Source: Patagioenas fasciata
Taxonomy: Eukaryota > Chordata > Aves > Columbiformes > Columbidae
DNA length: 64,000 bases
Assembly (NCBI RefSeq): GCF_037038585.1
Contig: NC_092523.1
Coordinates: 46,145,501-46,209,500, forward strand
Direction: 5' to 3'
The number at the start of each line of letters is the position of its first letter. Position 1 is the stretch's first letter. This document shows, one piece after another, positions 13,781 to 25,950 of the stretch. Made by a program: the position numbers and the translations under genes. The notes below the pieces were generated by a model. That model did not search any database. It was not told where the DNA came from and saw only the letters and a list, made by a program, of their open reading frames with translations.

Positions 13781-13949
13781 TTCCCTTCCCTTCCCTTCCC
13801 TTCCCTTCCCTTCCCTTCCCTTCCCTTCCCTTCCCTTCCCTTCCCTTCCCTTCCCTTCCCTTCCCTTCCCTTCCCTTCCCTTCCCTTCCCTTCCCTTCCC
13901 TTCCCTTCCCTTCCCTTCCCTTCCCTTCCCTTCCCTTCCCTTCCCTTCC
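13781..13949. repeat. (TTCCC)33 pentanucleotide microsatellite
   Basis: Thirty-three perfect TTCCC units run from 13,781 to 13,945, followed by TTCC. No interruption is visible. The plus strand is pure pyrimidine and the minus strand pure purine (GGGAA repeats). The repeat lacks stops in every frame, so the long serine/leucine/proline or glycine/arginine/lysine open frames here are artefacts, not genes. The unit length makes slippage polymorphism likely. Confidence 0.98.
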
Positions 13950-16004
13950 TCACACACATCCACAAAGGTCACACAATGTGCCCCTGATGCAGCTGCAGAA
14001 CACAGGCTATGATTGTGAAAATGGAAGGGTATTGAGGTATTGAGGGTATTGGCACAGATTTTTAGTTTTACAATGTTATGTGCAATCTTTTCTCACTATG
14101 TGTGAGGGCTTATCCTAAAACAAATAAATAGTCAACAGTAACTTCTCTGATAAAGTTAAATATTACTTTCTAAAAAATACTCTCTTCTTAATCTTGCACT
14201 GTGGTGCATATTGTTTTTGCCATCATGCACACACATGGCTACTATTGTGATTCAATAAGTAATTATTCTGCTCATTGTTGATTAACTAGCCTTTTCAGGT
14301 TCCCAGATAAATAGAAACAAAGAGGTTTTTGGGCTGTTTAATTCCCAGCACCTAGATGTATTGATAGAGGCTGAAAATTTCATATGAAACAACTTGTTAG
14401 CCTGCTGCTTCTACCCATACCCTCACAAGAGGAACTATACCTTCAGCTTTCCCCCACTTCTACCATCAAGGTTAACACAATCTTTGTTTTTTGCCACCAC
14501 ATCCTTTCCAGTTCACTGCCTTCATCAGAAGTTAATGCTACTTTTATGAGCATGACTGCCCCACACTATTATGCTTTGATAGGACAAGCAGTATTTTGCA
14601 CTGTTCAAAAGCAAATATTAATACATTATTAGCCAACACTTGCAGAACAGTAGCAAAGTGGTTTTATAGCTTCAGAAATAGAACTTTGCAAGCTTGTTGA
14701 TTGGTTTAGGTTTCCATGTAGTATCTCTTTTATACAAGTTACTTACATAAAGATTTAAAACTGTATAAAATAATGAACTTAAAATCAAAATGTTTGCCTG
14801 GACGGTCTGCCTTACCAAATATTACTTAACAGGGATGCTAATGGCTCACTTAACTATGATGTTCAACTCCTTAAATGAAGCAAACAGCAAAAGTGTAGTA
14901 AGAATAATATTACTATTAATAAAGTTAACAACTTCACATATAAATTTTAACCCTCCCCTGCATTACTAAAATGCCAATGAACTCTCTTCCTCAGGCTCGA
15001 TGTGGCCATAAAATTTAACAGACTGTAAGCATGCAAACTGTTTTATATAATCTGTGAATTTTAAAAATGATTGATAGGTTTTGAAAAGAGACACACTGTT
15101 CCTGAAGTCTAAACCTTTTCCAGTAATTACCATCGGGAAGGGATGACTAATTACAGTACTCCCAATGCTACACGATATACATAGCAGACAAATACACTGA
15201 AGAGTTTTGATTTAGGTGTTCTCCATTTGGTAGAAGGAGTTAACCTATTTTTGGAAAGAGACCTATGAGCCTGAAGGCTGTAGGCTGATGAAAGTCTTCG
15301 TACTGTGCTTTGTAGAATCAAGACATTTTCTGATGCTGCTATAAGTCAGAGCTTTTGAATTCAATACAATATGCACAATTGCTCGAAGTGCAATTACATT
15401 ATTATTATTAAAATTGCCATCCCTTTAGTTCAGCACTGCAAACGGTTGACATGCAAAACAGCAGCCATAGCTTCTCATAACACAATAGCTATGTAGCTTT
15501 CAACAATGGCTGAACATGGAAAGACTGCTGATATTTCTGTTGCCTTAATCTTTTCATCCTCTTAAACCAATATCTCTTTTTCAAGAATATTGATCATTTA
15601 AAAAATATTTGTAGAAGCCTATTCCATGATCATAAATTAATTTAGTGCTTATCTAAAACAGAGGTGTGGCCTTTTCAAATCAGTCAGTGATAAATAGGTA
15701 ATGTGAGGGAAAGGGAATAATTACCCTGTCTCCTCATTTCTTCATCCATGCAGAAAGTGCTTTATTGAGTTAGCTTTCCCTGAGAAGTATGTGAGGAATT
15801 ACAGTGTCAGACTTTGTAAACTAAATGAGTGACAACTAAGACCAGAAGCAAGGATTTTTCAAATGGGCCAAAGAAGCTCAGACCCTTACCTGAAGAAAAT
15901 CAACCTCCCTTAAGCTACCTGGAAAAAATTGGCTAGTATCCCTTCTCTGCCACAGAACTGGCAGTAAATCAAGTTGAATTATTCAAATCCACTCTGGTTT
16001 TCAC
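13950..16004. other. Intergenic DNA, no gene recognised
   Basis: AT-rich unique-looking sequence. No protein motif, RNA gene or repeat could be supported. Confidence 0.5.
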
Positions 16005-16161
16005 ATAACAGTACTTGGTGAGTGAGTTGTCTGTCTCTGTTTTGACCCATGAGTTTTCTCACCCCTGTTCTCCCTGTTTTCTGCCTTGTCCTGTTCGGCA
16101 GGGGGAAATGAGCAAACAACTGGATGGGTGCTTGGCTGCTACCTGGGGCCAACCCACCACA
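16005..16161 (+). mobile_element. 3' part of an avian ERV-type LTR (fragment)
   Basis: The segment runs from a pyrimidine-rich stretch through GGGGGAAATGAGCAAACAAC to GGTGCTTGGCTGCTACCTGG, ending CCAACCCACCACA. Many bird LTRs close the same way: a GGGGAGTGAGCGAGCGGCTG-like stretch, a GCTTGGCTGC-like stretch, then a GGTTAAACCACGACA-like end. This match is from memory, not a database search. The LTR start and any internal retroviral genes are not recognisable, so it is an old fragment. The left edge is approximate. Confidence 0.5.
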
Positions 16162-19100
16162 CCAGCAGAGACCTTCTAATGCACATTGACCCTGGGTCTT
16201 GAGATGGGTTTCAAAAACATGGTTTCTTTGTAGTGGAAACCTTAGGAAAGCTCCAAAAGCCAGAGTGAAAAGGTCAATGGTTTTGAAGTATTTCATATCC
16301 TGAGATCTGTAGTTATTTTTATAACTTCCTTCTGGTGGCCTTCACCACTCCCAGATTCAAAACCACCTTCAGATAATAAAAACAAACAAACAAGAAAAAA
16401 AACAAACAACAAACCACAAACAAACACCAAAACCAAACCCAAATAAATAGTATCTGAGATGTCTTGGAGAAAATATGGTGAGACAAACTGATTTGAGAAG
16501 AGTTAGGATAGGAAAGGAGGAGAAAATAACCTGAAATGCTGTTGTGAATTCTTTGTTTCACCTGAGAATGAGAATAGCTTATAATAGTTATCACTGCTTT
16601 AGAATGGAGTTTTATACTGACAACAGCAAATGGTGCTTAACATGCTAGGCTATAAAGACTCATAAACATTTATTTTCTGCTGTAAAGTCCATTTATCTTC
16701 TTATATTCTTGCGGATGAACTGGTTGTCTTCTATGTTTTATTGCTCATTTGCTCTCTTACACTACCTGCATATACCATTTATGTTTCTCGGTGCTGAGAA
16801 TACTGTGTAATTGTTTGACAATGGTTTAACCTTTTAAGTGTTTCACAGAAGAGCTTCCATGTTCTATGCACTGATAATAATTTAAACTCCATCTGTAAAA
16901 TTCTGCCCACTTAGTTTCTGGTGATTTCCTGGTTTTTACTACTCATTAAAGCTTCCTGTTCACTTTATCAAGGATAAGAAAAGTATATTCTTGTCATAGA
17001 GGTCCACTGAATTCTACCTATTGCCATCCAGACAGAGTACAGAATTAGAAGCTGCTCTAGTTTAATCTCTAAATCATATTCTTTTCACTGGTTTGTTAAC
17101 ATTTTTAACAACTGCTGCAGTCAAGTGATGAGTGGTGGATGAAGTGTTCTGCACTTAATCTGGTCCTGTACTATTGCACAGTGTTGCAGTGTGCTGTGAA
17201 ATGGCTTCTAAGGTCCATCACAGGGGCATCAGGACTTGCACCACGACTCTTACACGTGCCTCAGTTTCCTCACAGGCCTGGATGGTGCCTGCTCTGTAGA
17301 AGGTGAAGGAGTAAAGAAAGCTTCTAAGTGTGGGGTCACATTTGCACTGCAACAAAATAATATTAATGGGACTCAGGCTTCAAAGTCCTTTGAGCACACC
17401 TGAAATCCTACTGTTTACTTCCTTGCAGAGACGATGAGGTACAGTCTTGATGAGAATGGTTCTCTCTGGTCTGTGTATTGAAAACAGTGCTAGGAACTGT
17501 CTGGGGACAGGCTGCTACAGTGGATGCACCTGCTCACAATGCTTTGGGAAAGATTTTGGTTAAAGGCAGAATCTAACGAATTTTCAGGCAATCAGTGAAA
17601 GGCTTAGAGAATCTGCAGTTGTTGGAGCAAGGGAGTATATTCCAGACACATTTATATATTAGCAAAGGAAAAGCAAGCCTCTTATTCCTTTTTAATAAGC
17701 CCTTTAGTAATAATTTTCTCATAGTATTTTGTCCAGCATTCCTATGCATCCATGAAACATTACTTTTCTTCCTTGTGGGTTTTCAACTTCATTAAAAGCC
17801 TGGAACTATAAACCTATTTCAAATTATAGTATCAAGACTCAGTAGCTGTAACGGTATCTAGGAAAAGGTGAGAATTTGGGAACTGGGAGCGTGTGGAGTC
17901 TGTTGCTTGGCTTGGTCATGTCCCTGTCTCACAGCACTAAGCCCTGGGTCTCCTGACACTCCACGTGGTGCTCCTAGTGCTCTCAGGCATAATTATTACT
18001 TTATGCAGAATTACTTTTTTCAGTTCGGTGTCTGTAGTAGTGTGACTACTCAGCTGTAACTCAACCTAGTGATATTTTTCTACCATGAAACTGAAGATAG
18101 ATATACTAAGAGGACATATAAGGGTACAAAACCTTCTGTGGTCATGCTATATGGATTTGTTTTGATTTCTAAAAAAAGCTAGCTGGTTCATTCAAACAAC
18201 AAAAATCTCCAGGATTATATTGTAATATTTATGCAGTGTGGAAGTACCAGAAACAGGAATCATAGTGAAATGGGTAGCTAAATTGTTTGACCCAGCTATA
18301 CATATACTGTGCATGCTTGATACCCTCATAACAATTTTTATAGTCATTTCCTGCAATGGGCATATATGCCTCAATCTTTAGCAATGGTACGTGCAGGTGG
18401 TTCTCTCGATAAGCCTTGCAAAAGCTGAAATATGTTTACATGTCTCAGCTATTTTACCTTTTTTTTTCATTTAATGGGAGGGCATTTTCAATAGCTGTGT
18501 CTCTGTCCATGAGAAAAGGAGAAAGAAGGAATACTTTTTTGCCTCAGACTATTGATAACATATTTTTTTGTCCTTCATATTATTCACTGTCTATGTTTCT
18601 GGAGCACAGTGTGTTCAGACAGCCTGCAAATTTGACAAGGATAATTTTGTTATCAAACATAAATTCTCAGCACTTCTTTTTACACATAGACCCATAATCC
18701 ATGTATAAGTGGCTATAACACATACCGGATTTGTTCCTGTAGTCAGTTGTTTCTTTGGCACAGCTGCCCTGTTGTGGCAAACAATCAGCATTTAACTATA
18801 ACTTAAAGTTTAGATTGACCCGAGTCCTTTAGGTAATTCTATACTTTATTTATAAGAAGCTATTTTTTTTTTCCAAGCACTATTGTTGGTTTGCAATTTC
18901 AGTGTAGTTTAGAGAGTGTTTGCATTGGATACATTTAAATCACTCTAAATTGAAAACCTGCAAGGGTGTTTGGCTTCTGGCATGCCTATATGGACTACTA
19001 TGTGGGTGACTCATATTATCTTACATACTCATTTATCTTAGAAACCTGGGTCAGCTGTTCTTAAGGATTTACTTACATTAGGGAAAAGTACTGCAGTACA

Positions 19101-22019
19101 TTTTCAAAGGTTTTTAGCAATTGAGGTTGCTGTAGTGTAAATAGCTCTCTGGAACTTGCCTACTGGTTAGTGCTGCTAATGTGGAAAATGAAGTTTTTTG
19201 CTAAACACGATAAATCAGACTATGATCTATGCATATCTGTGTCTTGGTCCTGAGTATCTCTGCTTCTTATGCTTCTCCCTTTCATTTCAGTGCACATTAA
19301 GTTCTGCTATTAGTAGAAATCACACAAAATTGCTTTAATGCTTTAGAAGCACTTTGCACTTGTCCTATCTATTTGTGTCTTTTGGATATAATCCTTCCAA
19401 ATAACTCAAAAGAGAAAAAACTTACCAGTTCTCTAGTGTCTTGAGTGGTAGTTCATACAAATATATGCCTTTGTCTGTGAAGCTTTGGACTCTGCAAAGT
19501 ACTTGATAATTTACAGAAATGAAAACTTGTCAGTGCTTTATTAAGTCATACTGATGAGACAAAACCTACAGTGGGTGAGAGTATCCAAGCTTGCTATCTG
19601 TCCCTACCCAAATCTTCACTATTTGAATGATGCAGAAGACAGCAGAGGAATGGTGGAGTAACTTGTCCTATGTTATTAAAAGAAAAACAAATTATTTCTG
19701 CCTGTTCTCCTCAACTTCCATAAGCTTCTCCTAGAAAACAGCAGTGGAGTTTCTGAGCTTTTGCTTTTCCTTGACTCTGTGATGTTATTTTTGAGATAAT
19801 TCAGACTGACTCAGTTACCCGGCTGTCAAGACTGAGAAACTGCACTGACGGCACTAAATGTGCTCAGGTGGGTGTAACCATAGTGGGAGAATTTGGCAGC
19901 AGGGCCATGAAAAGGAACTAGCAAACAGGATTGCATATACTTGGGTAACAGGGAATAAGGAGATATGTGCAAATCTGCTCCAGCCTGATGCTTTGACCAC
20001 TAGTTCATTCCCTCCAACTGGAGTTTTAATACTATATATAGAAAAAGAAGGTGCATTGGTACCTTGATGCCATGATGCAACATGATTTCTGTTCTGCTGG
20101 AGCTTTGTCCCTACCTCTACTTGGAAAGCTGCAGTATTAGTAACTTCTGTCTTCTCAAAGATGCTATGCCCACCCCAAATCCTAGCAAACATGAGAGTGT
20201 GCGAATTTATTCCACTTCTCTGGGAATTTGCCACCGGGAGTGCTGAGTGCCTGTGTCCAAAGACATCCTAAGGATAAATGCCAGGTTGTTTTTACTTATT
20301 CCCCTTCTCAGCTCCAAAGAACTGGTGGCATTCAACTTCCCTCCTTCTACATTCTTCCCACTCAATGTCCACCCACTGTTGTCACGGTCACCGCATCCAA
20401 TCTCTGTTTATCTCCATGTTCTGGGAGATTTTTAGTATAAACTCTAATCTGTTCCCATGTAAGCAGTACAAGCGTTCTCAGCAATGTAGGTAAAGAACAT
20501 GCTATTATTTATACCAAATAATTGATTTCTGGAGAATGAATCAGATCCTTTTATAAACCTCTATAAATAAAGAGTTTTGCTGCTCTCCAGCTCCAAGAAT
20601 CTAAAAACATTACATATTACCATCAGTTTGTAGAAAAAAAAAAAAAAATAGAGAAAACATTCCCTTAATATGAACACACCTTCTTTTGCCCTAAAAAAAA
20701 AAAAGAAAGACAAAAAAAAACCTGAAATAGCTCTCTTTAACATAATAAAATTTTAGAAATCGACTTGTAAAAGCTTGCAAAATCATTTCAACTTAAGTAT
20801 ATTATTAATCCTGTTGTCTTAATTGTTCCTTCTGTGGCTATAGAGCCTGCAAGAAAAAGAACCAAGCATGAAGCGCAGTGTTTCTGGAAAAAGAAGCTTT
20901 AAAATAGCACTTGGCATTTTCCAGTTTATTGCACTAAATGTTAATGCACATTGGGAATTCATAAACACAGAGAAATGATTTAGACTTCCCTTCCTGTATA
21001 ACAAACACAGCAGGACACAGAAGTGCAAAAACTGATATTATGGTGTTTACAGCTGGTATCCAATTATGTGAATGCTATTTTAATCTCAGCTAGTTTCTTG
21101 CTTACACTAGGCTGTACCTATCTTCAATCTACAAGGATAGGTTGGGTGAAGCACATATAGGGCAGCTGTAGCTTAGGTTGTTCAGGTACTGGTATTCGTG
21201 GCCATGTCTGTAGATGTTACTTGATGGAGAGGACTCCCTGGGCCCAGGCACGGGCACGTGGTTGCCCAGTGTGCTCCTGTTGCAGCCACGTTCCCTAGCC
21301 CAGCTCTGGCCAATGCCACTTGGGGACAGCTGGGGACAGCAAAGGCCAGCAATGGCTCCCAGTTGGTGCTGCAGCCCAGGCCTCTCTATTTTGGGAAATG
21401 AGGAGAATGTGGCTGTGCAGATGTGAGCTGTGCTGTGACATTTGCCCTCGGGGCCAGCACACAGGCACGGCTTGTTCTAGTTACTAGGGACGTGCAGCCC
21501 ACAAAACCCAGTTTTAGCTACAGGAGCAACTCCACAGGGTCTCCGGTGGGCTCCCTTCAACTCCAACCCTTGCTGTGCCCCCTGCTCTGGTAGCCAAATT
21601 ACAGCAAGGTCCGTTCAGGTAAGGCTGTGTGCTGTGGCCCGTCCAGTTCATCACAGCACAGCCTACAGCAGCAGAACAAGAAACAAGGACCTCACTGATG
21701 AGGCTGCTGGCTGTGCTAAGAGCTCTATTCTGAGACGGTTGAAATGGGAAAGGTGCTAAAACATGCTTTGCTTTGCATTTGAACTGGTATCTTCATTTTC
21801 AATAGGAAGTGTGACTGATGTACTCTATATATATTTGGCAGTGCTAATCCCTAAGTTGTCTCACTCTGCCAAAGCTACTGTAGATGATCTTGGTGGCACT
21901 TGTCAGTGAAATGCAAAAACTATTTCAAGAAAATACATTCAATATTGAAATAAATAACTTAAGCTTTTTCTATGGATAAGCAACGTTTAATCCAATTCCT
22001 TAACTGTATTCCTTAAACA
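16162..22019. other. Intergenic DNA, no gene recognised
   Basis: Mostly AT-rich unique-looking sequence. A CAAA/AAAC-rich simple stretch lies at about 16,376-16,447 and A-rich runs at 20,634-20,720. A locally GC-rich patch at about 21,210-21,680 includes a direct TGGGGACAGC duplication (21,321-21,340) but has few CpGs and no convincing open frame, so I do not call it a promoter. Confidence 0.5.
16376..16447. repeat. A/C-rich simple stretch (CAAA units)
   Basis: A run built of AAAC and CAAA units with almost no G or T. An imperfect microsatellite. Confidence 0.8.
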
Positions 22020-22520
22020 CATGTTCATTAGAGCATAAGCAAAACAGTGCTGGGTGCGCAGGGGATTCACTCCACCCAACATGTAGACCTTTTAACAATA
22101 AGAAGTGTGCTTAAATACAGTAAGGTATTAAATAGTCATAATAACCCCGGCAACGACTATACATGTTCATAACCTTTCCCCTCTTCTTATTAAAATGAGT
22201 CTCAGATAACCATTTCCATAGTCTCCTCCTTGACCCGCCCCTGTTGCGCCTGTGCAGTGACACTTAGTGATTTTGAGGAGGGGTCTTTGGGGGTCTTTGG
22301 ATGAAGGCTCCTTCAGCTTCGTCGCAGTGAACTTTTTACCTTTGGCTCATTATGATGAATGGACTGGAACCCAAGCTGCCAAGTTGACTGAAACCAGAGT
22401 GGCGCCCCCTTTTTGCTGTGAATCTTGGTTATCTTGTCTCCTCAAGGTTACAGCTGATGCTGTAAGACTTCTTATCTCAGCATTCAATGAGGTTCTGTTT
22501 TTTCCTTAACACAATTGGTT
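22020..22520 (-). mobile_element. Degraded LTR-like retroelement segment
   Basis: Reading the minus strand, the block holds a conserved-looking series: a GTTTCAGTCAACTTGGCAGC stretch, a CCTTCATCCAAAGACCCCC stretch, CACTGCACAGGCGCAAC, and near the left edge TGCGCACCCAGCACTG. That order resembles LTRs of avian ERVL-type elements as I remember them. Both edges carry a TGTGTT(T)AAGGAA-like sequence, but I could not fix TG/CA ends or a target duplication. No internal viral gene is seen. A 10-bp GGGGTCTTTG repeat occurs inside. The family assignment needs a repeat-library search. Confidence 0.42.
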
Positions 22521-22763
22521 ACATACAGCTCTAAACTAGATATTCATTATGTGGCTTCGTTAGTAGGCCCTTATTATGTGGTTGGTTAACCCTTAAAATG
22601 TTAGTTCCCTCTATCAATATAACTTCATAAACAAGTTTCATAACTTTTTACATAGAACTTAACCACCTTTTCCTTTTTCCAGGTTCAGAGCCTGTGGCTC
22701 ATTTGGTTATACCTGTGAACATTAAGCATCTTAGCACAAATCACAACTGCATTTCTCACAATA

Positions 22764-22806
22764 TGTACACACACACGTATATACATATATGTGTATATAT
22801 ATATGA
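22764..22806. repeat. AC/AT alternating purine-pyrimidine microsatellite
   Basis: ACACACACACGT followed by TATATACATATATGTGTATA and further TA repeats. It is an imperfect dinucleotide tract of alternating purines and pyrimidines. Confidence 0.85.
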
Positions 22807-25207
22807 AAATTTATTGATTACTCCTTAGTCCTTCTTGTTCCCTTTCTGTTCTATGTTAGATAACATTCCCCTTGCTGATTTATTAACCTGTTTTAAGAAA
22901 TGTCACCCATGAGGGTAGTTGCCTAGTAGCTTCCTTCTCTTTTTGTTTGACTTAGAATTTTTGGAAAAAAATTAAACCTGATTTTTTTTGACATGCTAAA
23001 AAACTGTGGTTTTGCCTAATGAAAAAATCTGTGTCTGTATGCAGTGAATTGTTTAATGTGATTCTAGCTAACTTAACTCCAACGGCATCTCTGGCAGATG
23101 GGATGGAAAGTTAAAATATAAAGGGAAGCCAACAGTCATTCAAATAAAAAATACCATCTCTGCTATCCCTCTGACAGGTTACATGCGGTCCAGACAGGTG
23201 AGTGAAATTCCTAAGTGAAAGAGTTACTCCACGTTTTCTGACTGACCAGCACAAAAATAACATTCTAGTGTAGCTTAAAATACATACATTTAACCAAGTC
23301 TTCCCAGGTAGTGCAAAGGACTTGCGTAACTCTTGTTATACAACTCTAACCATTTTTTGATGTACATAATAGAACATTGTGAAACTACTGATTATGCCTG
23401 CGGTGCCATCCGAAGAGATCCAGCCCTGGAAGCTCAGGACATCATCAGCCAGGAAATTGAGCTAACCAGCTCTGCTCAAACACAAGGTGTGTTGGCTGGA
23501 ACAAAAAGCCCCAGTGATGTGACTGTGCTGCTTCCCCACATAAGCAGTTCCACAAGGCAATACCTGGCACAATGTAGACAGATCCCTAGGATAAATCTTC
23601 AGCCTTGTATAAATTAACAAAGGCCAGACTTATTCCACTTGACATTACCTAATGATTTGAATCATGTTTTGTAATTAGGAGACATATCTGGATTTGAGAA
23701 TGAAACATAAGCACCCAGTGAATTCTCTCCATTCCTGAACTGCAAACTTTGCCAGGTCCATGGTTTGGATTTTTAAATGTATTGCCAAATTTTCAATGGA
23801 AGAAAACAAGGTTTTCTTTTCTTTTATCATTTAGATAGAGTTCATAGGTTATTTATTTATTGAATCAGCACAACTCTTTGCTATAGAGAAGACCGAATGC
23901 ACTAAAAACATAAAATTTGGGTGCTACACTCAGTGTATAGAATTACATGTCAGAACTGTTGTTTTTTTTTTTTTTTTTTTGACATGCTTTCCCTCATTTT
24001 AATCTAGGACCATGCAGCAGTTGTGAAAATGTCCATGGTGTTCACTGGGACAATGCCTAGGAAATAGTAGAGAAGCTTTTGAAAACATACTTGGAGTTTG
24101 AGGCCTCTGGGTATTCAAAGCTCTTTGTTGATCTGTATAACCATGAAACTGAGAACTGCCAACAGTTTTATGAACAATGAAAATGCAAAAATGCCACTGC
24201 AAACTAAATGATAGGCACATAACTGTCAGCAGATTATGCACTGGACCCTGGAATTCCCTAGTAGTTGGGTTAGGTACTAATGTGAGTAGAAAATCAATCT
24301 GTATGCTTTCAACAGAAAAAAATAACTTTTGAAAAATTCACAACTTGAAGAAAAAAAAAGGATTTTATCAAAACATTCTACCTGTGACATCCAGCACTTT
24401 TGCCTTATTCCAGCATTAATAAATCCCAGAATCAGAAATATTAGAAATGCCCGCTCTTCCTTCTCGGTCTGTCACTGCTTTAATTACATAATTTTTTCCA
24501 GTTCTGTGTAATGGCAGACGACATTAAAATGGTTCAGAGTTCCTAGTCCTATTCTTGCTAGCAGTATCATTTTATGTATGCTTATCAGACTGCTAGTTCA
24601 TGGAACTGTGCTCCTTAGTGAGGCAGGGCCATGAAAAGAGCAGACTGCTCTCAGGTGCCCTCAAAACTGTTTGTTTTTTATTGTGGCTGTATCTTCTGTC
24701 TGCTACCTTTTTTCTCTACAAAAGACTCATTATTAATTGGATTTTGATGTAGCTTCTACTGAAAGCCTATTCCTTCCAGAAAAAGCACAGTCTTCTCAGA
24801 ATGTAAAGTGATTCACCCCCATTGCCACAGAACTTATTCTCATGGTCCTTTCTCTCTCCTCTCCCACTGTGTCAGTAAAGGGATGACTTCTAGTTCTTAG
24901 TGATCACCTACAGCATTTAGTTGGTACCTGTATCTCAGAGGAAGTTTTCAGTATTCAGAATTAAGATTACTCCTGGAAAAAACCTGATGGTAATAATAAT
25001 AATGATGATAAAAATATATAAAAATAACAATGTTTTATTCAGTACAGAACCATATGAAGACACACCTACATGTAATCCATCAGTCTCTTCATTTTTACTG
25101 TGACATACATTGTTAGTTTTCCCTTTAGCTGGCAAAGTCTCTAACATATTCTAGACTGAGAATGTGAAAGATTTTATATTCTATAACATTGTTTTGTAAG
25201 TTTGCTT
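22807..25207. other. Intergenic DNA with one exon-like open stretch
   Basis: AT-rich sequence with a 19-bp T run at 23,962-23,980. Between 23,367 and 23,617 the local composition is less AT-rich and one plus frame stays open for 94 codons (23,333-23,617), reading HCETTDYACGAIRRDPALEA and onward. I do not recognise it. Frames of this length arise several times by chance in 64 kb, so it is not called as a gene. Confidence 0.4.
23962..23980. repeat. T19 homopolymer
   Basis: Nineteen consecutive T residues with no adjacent element recognised. Confidence 0.85.
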
Positions 25208-25210
25208 TAA

Positions 25211-25543
25211 CATAGACTACAAGCCTTTTTGGAGCAGAGCAGCTTATTGAAATCCTGTAAGCAGACCACTGCCATTATACAACCTCGTACGCATAACAGA
25301 GTGCAAACCCCTGTATCTCAGAAGAGACAGTTAAATAATAGTATTTCAGCACTGGAGACTGTTGTAGCAAGTAGGGGGCTCTGGCTGCAAACACCCTCAT
25401 ATCTGGATGTGCTTGTTTATCAACTTTATGGACACGGTTTCCATAATATTTTTATGATGGCTGCATTCATTGTGCTCATTTATGCATTCAAAGACCAAAT
25501 AGCTTCTAAAGCTACTAAGCTTATAAAAAATTACTTTGGTTAA
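25211..25543 (+). other. Unrecognised open frame with one predicted membrane segment
   Basis: A plus frame is open for 110 codons from just after a stop at 25,208 to TAA at 25,541-25,543. It has no ATG near its start, but TTTAACATAG at 25,206-25,215 would serve as a splice acceptor, so it could be a last exon. The C-terminal half is protein-like. Residues around IFMMAAFIVLIYAF form a hydrophobic segment long enough to span a membrane, followed by a basic tail, KDQIASKATKLIKNYFG, as in a tail-anchored protein. I know no matching family. About six frames of this length are expected by chance in a window this size and composition, so the call is weak. Confidence 0.2.
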
Positions 25544-25655
25544 CCTTATGCATATGCTTGAGATGCCTGCCAAAAAGAAGTGCATCAGATGCATGGCATA
25601 AATAGATTTGTTTATAGCCAGCTATTGAGCCTGATCAGTGACGGCAATTCAACAG

Positions 25656-25950
25656 CAGGGGTGTCAAACTCATTTTCACCGGGGCCCACATCAGCCTCGC
25701 GGTTGCCTTCAAAGGGCCAAATGTAATTTTAAGACTGGTCATTCAGTTGCACATGTTAGCTGGATTTTGGGTACCAAAAGGGCACTCAAGGGAAAAAATG
25801 CCACCCAACCAGAGACCTTTTGGAGACCAGGAGGGATAAAGAGATGCTTGTCTATCTCTGGTACCTTGCCCAGGAAGGCCCAGCCTTGGGGATGGATGAC
25901 GCTCCAGGAGCTGCCTCGGGCTCATGTCCCACACGTCTCTCTTTGACCAT
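25656..25950 (+). mobile_element. hAT/Charlie-like DNA transposon, one end and decayed body
   Basis: CAGGGGTGTCAAACTCATTT at 25,656 is a typical hAT-family terminal inverted repeat. It is followed by CACATCAGCCTCGCGGTTGC and CTTCAAAGGGCCAAATGTAA, which I remember from non-autonomous Charlie-type elements of amniotes. The matching inverted end (GTTTGACACCCCTG) is not found downstream, and no 8-bp target duplication could be paired with TTCAACAG on the left. The right edge is therefore only an estimate. No transposase is encoded. Confidence 0.6.
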